In this document: in pieces, positions 4,889-13,313 of the stretch | How the letters are laid out: each line of letters starts with the position of its first letter | Position numbering within the stretch: the stretch's first letter is position 1 | Virus record (IMG/VR): IMGVR_UViG_3300028589_000042 | Coordinates: 1 to 26,126 of that record | Strand: one strand, 5' to 3' | Source of the DNA: a virus | Length of the DNA: 26,126 nucleotides | Notes under the pieces: generated by a model | What the model was told of the DNA's origin: nothing | The model's database searches: none | What the model saw: only the letters and a program-made list of their open reading frames with translations | Translations under genes and position numbers: made by a program

Positions 4889-6825
4889 TGCTTGAGATGA
4901 CGCAGTCCTCCTTCGAGGAGGTCGAGAAGATGTCGCCGCGGGATGCCCCCGCGGTGATCGGCGCGCACTGGACCACCCGGCTGTCCCGGGTCGCCGACCG
5001 GGTCGAGCCCTACGCGGCCAAGCGCCGCAAGCCGATCAACCGCCCCCTGGTGGATCGACACCTGCCCACTGTGAAGCGGGTCGGCGGGAAGCTGGTCACC
5101 ACCGGGCGCACCAAGGCCGCCGAGACGATCCGCTCGATCTCCTACGACGTGTCCTCGATCAACGACAAGGACAAGCTGATCCGCGAGGTGGCCACCGGGC
5201 AGGGCAAGCTCCGCCCCGTGTCCAAGTCCTACATCCCTGGTAAGGGCTTCGTGCCTGCCTCCCAGATCCCCAAGACCCAGCTCCGCTCGCTGGCGCAGGG
5301 AGAGCGCAAGGCAGGGGTGGCCCGCCTGAAGCGACAGGCGGCCGAGCACTCCACCGCGACGAGGGAGCAGAACAACGCCATCTCCCGGGCGCACCGTGAG
5401 ATGACTGGGCCGCCTCGTCTCTTCGACCCGAACCGGCCCAGCCACTCCACCGTGAACTCGGGACGCAAGGCCTACGACCGGTTCAACTTCAGCCCCTTCA
5501 ACGCCCACACCGCGGGGATGCTGGGTGACGCCAAGGCCGCCGCGTTCAAGCATGGCGGTCGTCGGTCCAAGGGCTTCATCGCTGCCAAGCCCGACGCCTC
5601 GGATGCGGTGATGCGACACGAGACCGCGCACCTGACTCCCAAACGCTCCTCGTACCGGATGCAGAACTTCAACGCTGGGCAGCTGGCTCGGGAGGAGGCC
5701 CGCGCTGACATGGCGGGCAACCACTCCTCGATGCGCTACAAGTCCTCGCACCGGGCCATCAGCAACAAGGGTGAAGGATCGGCCTACGCCATGGCCGCCA
5801 AGAACCCGGTGGCCCGCTGGATGACCCACAAGCAGCAGCAGGCACAGGGCGGCCAGTACAAGGACATGTTCTCCAGAGAGAACATGAAGGGGTACCGCGA
5901 GGTGCAGAACCGCATCGCTGCCTCCCGGACGCGCAAGGGGCAGGTGCAGAAGTCGTACATCCCCGGGGTGGGCTGGAAGCCGATCACCGCCGCCACTGCC
6001 AAGCAGAAGGCCCGCATCCCTGGTGCGCACGCCAAGATGCACCGGGTCAACCGGCTGGACGCTGCGTACCAGAAGGGGGACGCCAACCTGCGGGACGCCG
6101 TCGCCGACCTGCCCAAGAAGCACTTTGGTGTCAAGCTCGACCGCGACTCCTGGACCGACCAGGCCGGGACCTACCGCAGGGGTAGCGCCAAGCGTGGCAA
6201 GAGCTACGTCGAGGGCTCTGCCACGACACGCACTAAGCAGAAGGTGATCCAGGCTCACGAGGACCAGCACGCAGCGCCTCGTCGCAGTGGCTACCGGCTG
6301 CACCGCCAGATCCACCCCAACAAGCAGAAGCTGATGCGTGAGGAGGCCCGCGCGGACTACCGCTCGGCGGGTCACTACAGCAACCCCAGGCAGGACTCCG
6401 GGTACGCCCACGTGGCGCGACGACGCGACAAGGCCCTCAAGCAGCCCAACCGTCCCGCCAAGGGATCTGGAATCCAGGCGCGCGTCATGCGCGAGTACGG
6501 AGAAACCGACTGGAAGAGGGCCACCAACCAGATGGCCTACGAGGGGCAGGCACAGCGAACACTCAGCACAGTGGGCTACACGATGAGCCCCAAGGTGCGG
6601 GATCGCTCCGTCGACGCCTACCGGGACCTGCAGAACCGGATGCGCGCCAAGGGCGTCCCCGAGGGCGGGGTCAAGAAGTCCTTCCAGCCCTGGGACGGGG
6701 TGCACTCCGAGGTGTCCAAGATGGGCCCAGACCAGAGTGAGTTGCACGTCGCAGGATCCTCAAATCAGAAGCGCAAGGCGCGTCTTCGCAAGCTCCCACC
6801 TGACGCCACCCGGAGGGTCTGTTGA
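4885..6825 (+). CDS. Protein with two tandem HExxH metallopeptidase-like modules, 646 aa
   Basis: Counting from GTG 4885 (ATG 4888 is equally possible), the protein carries two zincin-like sites. Module A has HETAH at 245-249 with EEARAD at 270-275; module B has HEDQH at 458-462 with EEARAD at 486-491. HExxH followed 20-25 residues later by a Glu is the gluzincin arrangement, and the repeated (R/K)xxYR and EEARAD context shows the modules are homologous. Three related linkers, VSKSYIPG at 112, VQKSYIPG at 354 and VKKSFQPW at 596, are spaced exactly 242 residues apart and bracket the modules. The protein is basic and soluble. It could be a virion-carried protease or effector cut into units at the linkers. 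The metallopeptidase call rests on motifs only. Confidence 0.65.
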   Translation: MMLEMTQSSFEEVEKMSPRDAPAVIGAHWTTRLSRVADRVEPYAAKRRKPINRPLVDRHLPTVKRVGGKLVTTGRTKAAETIRSISYDVSSINDKDKLIREVATGQGKLRPVSKSYIPGKGFVPASQIPKTQLRSLAQGERKAGVARLKRQAAEHSTATREQNNAISRAHREMTGPPRLFDPNRPSHSTVNSGRKAYDRFNFSPFNAHTAGMLGDAKAAAFKHGGRRSKGFIAAKPDASDAVMRHETAHLTPKRSSYRMQNFNAGQLAREEARADMAGNHSSMRYKSSHRAISNKGEGSAYAMAAKNPVARWMTHKQQQAQGGQYKDMFSRENMKGYREVQNRIAASRTRKGQVQKSYIPGVGWKPITAATAKQKARIPGAHAKMHRVNRLDAAYQKGDANLRDAVADLPKKHFGVKLDRDSWTDQAGTYRRGSAKRGKSYVEGSATTRTKQKVIQAHEDQHAAPRRSGYRLHRQIHPNKQKLMREEARADYRSAGHYSNPRQDSGYAHVARRRDKALKQPNRPAKGSGIQARVMREYGETDWKRATNQMAYEGQAQRTLSTVGYTMSPKVRDRSVDAYRDLQNRMRAKGVPEGGVKKSFQPWDGVHSEVSKMGPDQSELHVAGSSNQKRKARLRKLPPDATRRVC

Positions 6826-7631
6826 CCACCATCGTGCAGTCGCCTAACTACTACGAGGGCCGCGTGGCCCCCGTTCGCGTGGTGGTGGTGCACACCGGTG
6901 AGACCCCGGAGTCGGACACCGCGGCCGAGGGGATGGCCAACTGGTTCTCCCGGACGACCACTCGCGCCTCCGCCCACCTGTGCGTCGACCTGGACTCCAC
7001 GGTCCGCTGCGTCGACGACGAAGACACCGCCTGGGCCGCTCCTGGTGCCAACGCGGATGGCCTGCAGATCGAGCTGGCCGGACGCGCGGGACAGACCTCG
7101 GGGGACTGGGCAGACAAAGAGTCGGCGACCATCCTGACCCGTGCTGCTGCCGAGGTGGCGGTCTGGTGCATCAAGTACCGGATCCCGGCCCGGTGGCTCA
7201 CCGACAAGGAGCTGGCCGACGGCAAGACCATGGGGCTGACCACGCACGTGCAGGTCTCCCGGGTGTTCAAGCGCAGCGACCACTGGGATCCGGGCCCGAA
7301 CTTCCCCAGCGAGCTCTTCCTCAAGATGGTCGTGGACTTCATGCCCAAGGCCCCGGTGCAGCCGGTGCCGATTCAGCCCAAGCCCGCCAAGATCATCGTC
7401 CCGGCCTACCCGGGGCTGGTGCGGCGGGGACACCGCGGCAAGGCCGTGCTCGCGGTACAGCGACGCCTCAAGGAGCGCGGATGGCGGATCACCCAGGACG
7501 GCATCTTCGGCCCGGGCACGGAGTCGGTGGTGAAGGCCTTCCAGAAGGAGAAGCGACTTACAGCGGACGGCATCGTGGGCCCGATTACGTGGCGCAAGTT
7601 GTGGACAGCCCCAGGAGCGATCAAGCGATGA
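6822..7631 (+). CDS. Endolysin: N-acetylmuramoyl-L-alanine amidase with peptidoglycan-binding domain
   Basis: The enzyme cuts the amide bond between muramic acid and the stem peptide of the host wall at the end of infection. Residues 1-165 form an Amidase_2 (PGRP-like) domain: zinc ligands are likely His24 (VVVVHTGE), His142 (TTHVQVSR) and Asp156 (WDPGPNFP). A Pro-rich linker (about 172-190) leads to a PG_binding_1 domain at about 200-262, with two QRRLKERG/DGIFGPGT-type repeats. The TTG start at 6822 is set by GGAGGG (6812-6817) and overlaps the previous stop. The holin-like gene starts in its stop codon. No mycolate esterase (LysB) is seen nearby. Confidence 0.9.
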   Translation: MTTIVQSPNYYEGRVAPVRVVVVHTGETPESDTAAEGMANWFSRTTTRASAHLCVDLDSTVRCVDDEDTAWAAPGANADGLQIELAGRAGQTSGDWADKESATILTRAAAEVAVWCIKYRIPARWLTDKELADGKTMGLTTHVQVSRVFKRSDHWDPGPNFPSELFLKMVVDFMPKAPVQPVPIQPKPAKIIVPAYPGLVRRGHRGKAVLAVQRRLKERGWRITQDGIFGPGTESVVKAFQKEKRLTADGIVGPITWRKLWTAPGAIKR

Positions 7632-7858
7632 CCAACGTCCTGCCCTACGCCAAGGCCATCGTCGGCTTCGTCGCCCCGGCCGCCTCCGCCCTGATCGCAG
7701 CCACCCAGCCCGGCACCCCGGGCAAGGAGGCGATCACCGGCACCGAGCTGCTGGTGGCACTGCTGACCGCGTTCGTCACCGCCAGCGTGGTCTGGGCGGT
7801 GCCCAACAAGGACCCCCAGGCGCAGCACCAGGACGAGTCGGTTCAGCCACCGGCATGA
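7628..7858 (+). CDS. Holin-like protein, two TM segments, 76 aa
   Basis: The ATG overlaps the endolysin stop (ATGA). The protein has two hydrophobic segments, about 10-27 (AKAIVGFVAPAASALIAA) and 38-56 (ELLVALLTAFVTASVVW), with a short polar loop between and a hydrophilic tail. Size, topology and position directly after the amidase fit a class II-type holin that opens the cell membrane to release the endolysin. No sequence motif defines holins, so this is a context call. The next membrane protein overlaps its stop. Confidence 0.72.
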   Translation: MTNVLPYAKAIVGFVAPAASALIAATQPGTPGKEAITGTELLVALLTAFVTASVVWAVPNKDPQAQHQDESVQPPA

Positions 7859-8106
7859 ACGTCTTCACCGTCAGCTGGCTGCTGTGGATCGGCTTCTTCG
7901 TGATCGAGGAGGGCATCGCGCTGACCAACAAGCGCAGCGGCGACACCCTCTCCGAGCACGTCTGGAAGTGGTTCGCCATCCCGCAGGCGGGCAGCCGCGA
8001 GGACGGGAAGCGTCCCAAGACGGTGTGGATGCGCGTGCGGCGGTTCCTGCTGCTGGCCTTCATGGCCTGGCTGGTGCTGCACTTCGTCACCGGGGGCAAG
8101 TTCTGA
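7855..8106 (+). CDS. Second holin-like or lysis membrane protein, 83 aa
   Basis: ATG 7855 overlaps the previous stop. Hydrophobic segments lie at about 4-24 (FTVSWLLWIGFFVIEEGIAL) and 63-79 (RFLLLAFMAWLVLHFV), with a basic and polar middle part (KRSGDTLSEHVWKWF). Two adjacent small membrane proteins behind the endolysin suggest a holin with an antiholin or partner, a common arrangement in actinophages. Which one forms the hole cannot be told from the sequence. Confidence 0.65.
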   Translation: MNVFTVSWLLWIGFFVIEEGIALTNKRSGDTLSEHVWKWFAIPQAGSREDGKRPKTVWMRVRRFLLLAFMAWLVLHFVTGGKF

Positions 8107-8312
8107 TGCGACGCTTCGCCCTGGTCCGCCACCACGACGTCTCCGGGATCTCCGGGACCGGGATCGTGGCGGACGGGGTGCGCTTCGCCGACGGCCAGGT
8201 GGTGCTGCGCTGGCGCGGGGAGCGCTCCTCCACCGTGATCTGGCCCTCGATGGAGGACGTCATCTACATCCACGGGCACGGCGGGCACACCAGCGTGTCC
8301 TGGATCGACTAG
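8106..8312 (+). CDS. Small conserved-type phage protein, 68 aa
   Basis: The ATG overlaps the previous stop (TGATG). It encodes a compact beta-rich protein with DVSGISGTGIVADGVRF near the N-terminus and a VIYIHGHGGHTSVSWID end. I recall proteins with this SGxSGTG ... IHGHGG pattern being widespread as unnamed small proteins in actinophages; that is memory rather than a search. The His-rich HGHGGH could bind metal. It closes the lysis cassette; 42 bases separate it from the next gene. Confidence 0.65.
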   Translation: MRRFALVRHHDVSGISGTGIVADGVRFADGQVVLRWRGERSSTVIWPSMEDVIYIHGHGGHTSVSWID

Positions 8313-8354
8313 GTCAGTAGCCAGCGCCGAGAAGATAGAGCTCAGGAGGTCTTC

Positions 8355-11327
8355 ATGGACGAGTTCTACAACGAGCGCTTCGCCAAGCAGGTCGAGCGTG
8401 CGGTCGCCCGCATGGACGACGACGAGGCGGAGATGTTCGTGCGCTTCGCGGCATACGAGATCCACAAGGCGGACATCGACGCCAACCAGCGGCTCATCAG
8501 CAAGCGGGTGGAGCAGATCCACGCCGAGATCCAGCGTGACGTGGCCAAGGCCCTGGCCTCCACCGTCTCCAAGGGCCTGGACGTGCCGGTCGACGAGGTC
8601 GTCACCCTGGTGGACGAGATCGCCAAGGGGAAGAAGAGCCAGCGCCGCAAGGCCGAGCGGGAGGAGCTTCGTCAGCTCCGCCAGTGGCGTGAGGAGTCGG
8701 TCCGCCGTGATGCCGCGGGCCGGTTCACCTTCGAGAACGGCAAGCCCGGCTCAAACGTGCACGTCAAGGCCTTCGAGCGGGACTTCAACCTCACTGGTTC
8801 CCTGAACTCGGCCCAGGGTCGCGGGAACTCATTCCAGGAGAAGTGGAACGCTCCCGGGGACAACGAGACCGCCTTCACCAACAAGCGCACGTACGACCGC
8901 ATCGCGGCCGGTGCCGAGCTGCTCCAGGGCAGCGGCAACCCCAAGCTGGAGGCGGCAGCCCAGATGGGCCGCTTCGCTGGTCGCTTCGGGCCCGAGGCGG
9001 AGAAGGTCGTCGGCCCGCACCTGCGCAAGACGGCCTACCGCTACCGGGGCACCGAGCGTCGCCCCGACCCGGCGCTGCTCAACACCCACGAGCAGGTGAC
9101 CGCCAACATGGCCCGCCACGATGGGCTCCGGGAGGTCGACGACACCACCCGTGTCGCAGCGGCCCAGCGCACCGCCACCGGCTACCTGATGTCCAAGCTG
9201 CCCGCCAAGCGCCTGGCCACCCTCCAGCAGGCCTCCGGGAAGATCCCGCCCTCCCAGGGCGTGATCATCAACGAGGAGGGCACCATCGTCACCCAGGCAG
9301 TCGGTCATGCTGATGACCACTACCTGCCATTCAACTTGAAGAACCTCAAGGGCCTGCAGGGTGGACACTATGTCCGTTCGCGCTCCCAGGGCGGTCTGAC
9401 CACCGAGGACATCTACACGGGTTTGGTGTCCGGTGCTCGGAGCGTGACGGTGGTCAGCCGCTCTGGTGTCTTCACGATCAACTTCGAGGACGACTTCCGC
9501 GGCGGCCGTCGGTACAACGACAAGGCCCGGGCCATGATCGGGCAGTACGCGCACACCCTGGACGCGGTCCAGTCGCAGCAGGTCGCTCAGCGCAAGCTCT
9601 CCCCGGAGGAGCGCGCCGAGATCCGTGACGAGGTGGAGCGAGAGCACGCCGACCTCATCGCTGATGGTGCGCTCAAGCGCTCCGACCTGGAGGAGATCAT
9701 CGGCGAGCGGGAGATGGAGTACCTGACCCGTCCCACCCTCACCAAGGTCGAGCTGGCGGAGATCGACGCCCTCGCGCGCAAGGACAACGACGACGAGCGG
9801 AAGTACCGGGTCGCCCGCTCTGAGCTCATCTCCCGCAAGATGGAGGAGAAGAGCGCCCGGAACTACCGGCTCGACGGGGAGGGCTACAAGGCCGCCCTGG
9901 AGGCGCTGGAGGAGCAGTTCCCGTACTACATCGCCTCGGTGGAGGCGAAGACCCGCTCGTCCACCCAGTCGGACAACCCCTTCACCGCCGAGGAGGACAA
10001 GGGCTACGTCATGCCCAAGTACAACCGTCCTGCTGGCGCGATGGCGGGCTACTTCGACGAGGAGATCAACGGACGCACGAAGGTCCCGGCCAACCAGACC
10101 CAGTACCAGAACTGGGCGCACAACGAGCTCAACTCCCGCACCAAGGCCGCTCCCAAGGGCGAGGGTGTCGAGGGCGACACGAAGCCCAAGGACAAGAAGG
10201 ACGAGCGGCTCAAGCTGCGCGAGGCGGGCATCGAGGGCAAGCGTCAGAAGCAGGTCGACGACGCGATCAAGCAGATCGTGTCCATCTACGGCCAGGGCGA
10301 GGGCGTGAAGCCGATCCTGTCCGAGGCCACCGACGACGAGGCGCTGCGCGCCATCCTCAAGAGCCGCACTCGCCGCGAAGAGCTGATGACCGAGATCAAG
10401 CGGGTGCACGGCCTGGCCCAGCGCTCCACCGATGACGCCACCAAGGGGATGGCCAAGGAGGCGGAGATCGCCTTCCGCACCATCAAGCACTCCGCGGTGG
10501 GCGCGACCTGGAGCGGGAAGGAGCACGCGGCCAGCCCTGATGCCCCCTTTCGCTTCGACGGCAACGCTTACAGCCCTGCCGCGCCCGCTGATCTCATCCG
10601 TCGCACCTACCGAGACCAGGCTGCCAAGGCTGGTCTCAAGGAGGGAAACCTCGAACCGGGTGGCATGAGCGACGGCGACCTGCGCGACAACGCTGCCCTC
10701 TACGGGTTCATCGGCGAGGCGGTGACCGATCCCGAGTTCGACAAGGAGTCGTTCATGAGATCCGCCGTCGCGATGGGTGCCGAGGTGGACACCGCCGAGG
10801 TGATCGCCAACAACCGTGGGCGGTACAAGAACGACGCCAAGCGCCTCAAGGCCCTGGCGAAGTTCTACCTGGACCGCTCCGAGGCCTTCCACCGGGCGCG
10901 CTCGCTGAAGGCGAACCTGGAGCAGGGTGGGTCCAAGCCCGAGGTCCAGCGGGCCACCGGCACCATCGGCTTCGCCGGAACCACCGGCGGAGGCACCACC
11001 CGCGGCAACCTCGTCTCGCTGCCCACTCCCGGGACGAACCTCAAGGACAGCGCGCACCAGACCGACGACGTCGTGAAGGAGCTGCGGAAGTTCAAGGCCT
11101 CCCTGAGCGAGGAGAGCGACAACCGGCTGGTCGTCAACGCCCTGATCGACCGCATCCACGAGTACCAGGAGTCTCCGGCCTCCGAGCGCTCGCTGGACAA
11201 CGCGGACTGGGAAGAGATGGTCCGGGACCTCACCGAGATCCTCGACGGGATGAAGGACGAGGACGTGCGCGGCAAGCTCGACACCTGGCTGCTCTCCCGG
11301 AAGCTCAACCGACCACGTGAGAAGTAA
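8355..11327 (+). CDS. Large unknown protein, probably virion-associated, 990 aa
   Basis: A strong AGGAGGT (8344-8350) precedes ATG 8355. The protein is hydrophilic and highly charged, with a helical N-terminus (1-110), an RRDAAGRF motif at 117-124, a probable folded region at about 300-400 (GLTTEDIYTGLVSGARSVTV, then FRGGRRYNDKARAMI), long Glu/Lys/Arg helices in the middle, and a helical C-terminus. It has no signal peptide or membrane segments. It lies directly before the MuF-domain gene, which shares the RDxxGRF motif, so a minor head or ejected protein is likely. I do not recognise any catalytic motif or family. At nearly 3 kb it is the largest complete gene here. Confidence 0.75.
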   Translation: MDEFYNERFAKQVERAVARMDDDEAEMFVRFAAYEIHKADIDANQRLISKRVEQIHAEIQRDVAKALASTVSKGLDVPVDEVVTLVDEIAKGKKSQRRKAEREELRQLRQWREESVRRDAAGRFTFENGKPGSNVHVKAFERDFNLTGSLNSAQGRGNSFQEKWNAPGDNETAFTNKRTYDRIAAGAELLQGSGNPKLEAAAQMGRFAGRFGPEAEKVVGPHLRKTAYRYRGTERRPDPALLNTHEQVTANMARHDGLREVDDTTRVAAAQRTATGYLMSKLPAKRLATLQQASGKIPPSQGVIINEEGTIVTQAVGHADDHYLPFNLKNLKGLQGGHYVRSRSQGGLTTEDIYTGLVSGARSVTVVSRSGVFTINFEDDFRGGRRYNDKARAMIGQYAHTLDAVQSQQVAQRKLSPEERAEIRDEVEREHADLIADGALKRSDLEEIIGEREMEYLTRPTLTKVELAEIDALARKDNDDERKYRVARSELISRKMEEKSARNYRLDGEGYKAALEALEEQFPYYIASVEAKTRSSTQSDNPFTAEEDKGYVMPKYNRPAGAMAGYFDEEINGRTKVPANQTQYQNWAHNELNSRTKAAPKGEGVEGDTKPKDKKDERLKLREAGIEGKRQKQVDDAIKQIVSIYGQGEGVKPILSEATDDEALRAILKSRTRREELMTEIKRVHGLAQRSTDDATKGMAKEAEIAFRTIKHSAVGATWSGKEHAASPDAPFRFDGNAYSPAAPADLIRRTYRDQAAKAGLKEGNLEPGGMSDGDLRDNAALYGFIGEAVTDPEFDKESFMRSAVAMGAEVDTAEVIANNRGRYKNDAKRLKALAKFYLDRSEAFHRARSLKANLEQGGSKPEVQRATGTIGFAGTTGGGTTRGNLVSLPTPGTNLKDSAHQTDDVVKELRKFKASLSEESDNRLVVNALIDRIHEYQESPASERSLDNADWEEMVRDLTEILDGMKDEDVRGKLDTWLLSRKLNRPREK

Positions 11328-11330
11328 GCA

Positions 11331-13271
11331 GTGACTGCAGGGATCCTCGACCCGTCCCCGGCGATGGCCGGGGCGCAGCTGAGCTCCACCGAGCAGGACC
11401 TGATCAGCCGGATCGACGCGGACACCAAGAACGCCCACACCCTGGCCAAGGTTGCCGGGGTGCTGGGCGCGTCCATGTTCGTCTACCGGATGTACATGCG
11501 GCGTCGGCTTCGGGAGGAGATGAAGGAGACCCTGCCGGAGAAGCTGCCTGTGATCGCCGGTGCGGTCTTCGGATCCTTCCTGCCGTCCTGGGTGCATGTG
11601 ATCGCTCCTGCGGTCCTGGCGGGCTACCTAGAGGGCCACAGGGCGGTCAAGCTCGGCAAGGTGCCCGAGCCCTACCTGCGAGACGTCGCCGAGACGTACG
11701 CCAGGGAGCTCGGGGAGCACATCAACGAGGTCAGCTACGACGCGATGATGCAGGGCTTCCATGCCCAGGTGAACCGTCGTGTGCCTGCGCGCCGGGCGAT
11801 GGAGAACGTCATCTCGGCGTACGGGGTGCCCGCGCGGACCATGAACGCCCTGGTGAAGATCTGGACCGGCGAGGACAACAAGGTGCTCTCCCGGAGCCCC
11901 TCTCCCAGCAAGCGGGACCAGAAGGCCGCCTCGCTCATCGAGCGGGCCTTCAAGCTGCGCTCGGAGCAGTTCGGTGACACCGAGGCCTGGACCGCCAGCC
12001 GTCAGGGCAAGCAGATCACCTGGATGTACAACCTGAGCAAGGGCACCCTCCCACCCGGCACCACTCGGGTCTGGCGCACCGCCCGAGACGAGCGGGTCTG
12101 TCCCTCCTGCGGGCCGCTGGACAAGACCGAGGTGCCGCTGGACCAGCCCTTCATCACCGACATGGGTGAGTACTGGTCCCCTCCGCTGCACCCCAAGTGC
12201 CGGTGCGACATCGACCTGGCCATGAGCATCACCCTCGCGGTCAAGGAGTCGGTGGGGAAGGCTATGGGCGATGATCCCTTTGACCGAGACCGACGCGGAC
12301 GATTCGCCCGTGACGAGGCTCGCCTGGCTCCTGAAGTGGCCCGGCCTGACTTTGAACCCGCGCCGGTCCGTCGCACCGCGCGTGAGGTGGCGGAGGAGTA
12401 CCGCCGCCTGAAGAAGACGAAGAAGAAGCCGTCCTTCAAGCCGGTCTCCTTGGGTGGCCCCAAGCTCGGCGGGGTGTCCTTCAAGCCCGTCGACTTCTCC
12501 GCCAAGGAGACGCCGCAGCTGGGCAAGCCCGACCTGGGCCAGAAGCCTGACTTCACTCAGCCGCGCCCGATCATCGGACGCGAGAAGCCGGTCATCCAGA
12601 AGCCGCCGTTGAAGCTGCCCGCGTTCAAGGGGCTGGAGCTGGACTTCCCCACGTTGGCCTTCGGGCCGACCCCCAAGGGCGTGGTGCGCCTGGCCGTCCC
12701 GGTCTACGGCATCAAGGCCAGCGACGAGATCGGTGTGGACATCTACACGGGTCCGAGCGAGCGGGTGTACGAGCGCTCCGAGCTGGACACCGCGCTGACG
12801 GCGTACTGGGACGCCGTCAAGGAGAAGGACATGATGATGACCTTCGGCCGGGAGGGTCACATCACCTACGAGGACCCGCACTGGCCGGACCACACCATGC
12901 ACGTGGAGAAGGCGATCTACGGATACGTCTGGAACGACGCGCTCTCCGCCGACCGGAACCAGCTGCACCGCGAGACCTACCCGGTGCTCATCATCGACAA
13001 CAACACCGGCAGGGAGTTCTACTTCGACGTCTCGGCCTACGAGCTGGCCCAGGAGAACGGCATCCTGGAGGAGCTGGAGGAGAAGAAGCCGGTCGTCTTC
13101 AAGATGCAGCACGGCTGGCCGGACGGGACGAACACCAAGCCCGGGCAGCATGGGCCAGACGTCATGCGCTACAACGAGGGCAACTGGCAGATCCAGGGCG
13201 AGATCGTCGACGACTCACTGCTCTCGGAGTACCCGCACTACCAGAGGGCCTACGTCACACCCATCGCGTAG
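11331..13271 (+). CDS. MuF-domain minor head protein with C-terminal extension, 646 aa
   Basis: GTG 11331 follows the previous stop by three bases. Residues 240-295 hold the Phage_Mu_F signature: VWRTARDERVCPSCGPLD (Cys257, Cys260) and LHPKCRCDI (His287, Cys290, Cys292), normally found in a minor head protein placed next to the portal. The N-terminus has two hydrophobic segments (about 39-54 and 71-100), unusual for a head protein. After the MuF domain come FDRDRRGRF (318-325), a Lys/Pro-rich linker, and a separate C-terminal domain (about 460-646) with no motif I can name. MuF proteins often carry toxin or enzyme domains at the C-terminus, so this domain may be an effector. The gene ends facing the minus-strand cassette. 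Confidence 0.8.
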   Translation: MTAGILDPSPAMAGAQLSSTEQDLISRIDADTKNAHTLAKVAGVLGASMFVYRMYMRRRLREEMKETLPEKLPVIAGAVFGSFLPSWVHVIAPAVLAGYLEGHRAVKLGKVPEPYLRDVAETYARELGEHINEVSYDAMMQGFHAQVNRRVPARRAMENVISAYGVPARTMNALVKIWTGEDNKVLSRSPSPSKRDQKAASLIERAFKLRSEQFGDTEAWTASRQGKQITWMYNLSKGTLPPGTTRVWRTARDERVCPSCGPLDKTEVPLDQPFITDMGEYWSPPLHPKCRCDIDLAMSITLAVKESVGKAMGDDPFDRDRRGRFARDEARLAPEVARPDFEPAPVRRTAREVAEEYRRLKKTKKKPSFKPVSLGGPKLGGVSFKPVDFSAKETPQLGKPDLGQKPDFTQPRPIIGREKPVIQKPPLKLPAFKGLELDFPTLAFGPTPKGVVRLAVPVYGIKASDEIGVDIYTGPSERVYERSELDTALTAYWDAVKEKDMMMTFGREGHITYEDPHWPDHTMHVEKAIYGYVWNDALSADRNQLHRETYPVLIIDNNTGREFYFDVSAYELAQENGILEELEEKKPVVFKMQHGWPDGTNTKPGQHGPDVMRYNEGNWQIQGEIVDDSLLSEYPHYQRAYVTPIA

Positions 13272-13313
13272 CATGGTGCCGCGGCTGGGCTTCCGGGGGA
13301 TTCACCAGCTGCG

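Noticed and set aside
4780-6747. 655-residue minus-strand frame
   Set aside because: Shadow of the HExxH protein; composition bias only.
8829-11597. 922-residue minus-strand frame opposite the 990-aa and MuF genes
   Set aside because: Antisense shadow caused by high GC in third codon positions; the translation is Leu/Gly/Val/His repeats with no domain, while the plus strand has a ribosome site and coherent protein.
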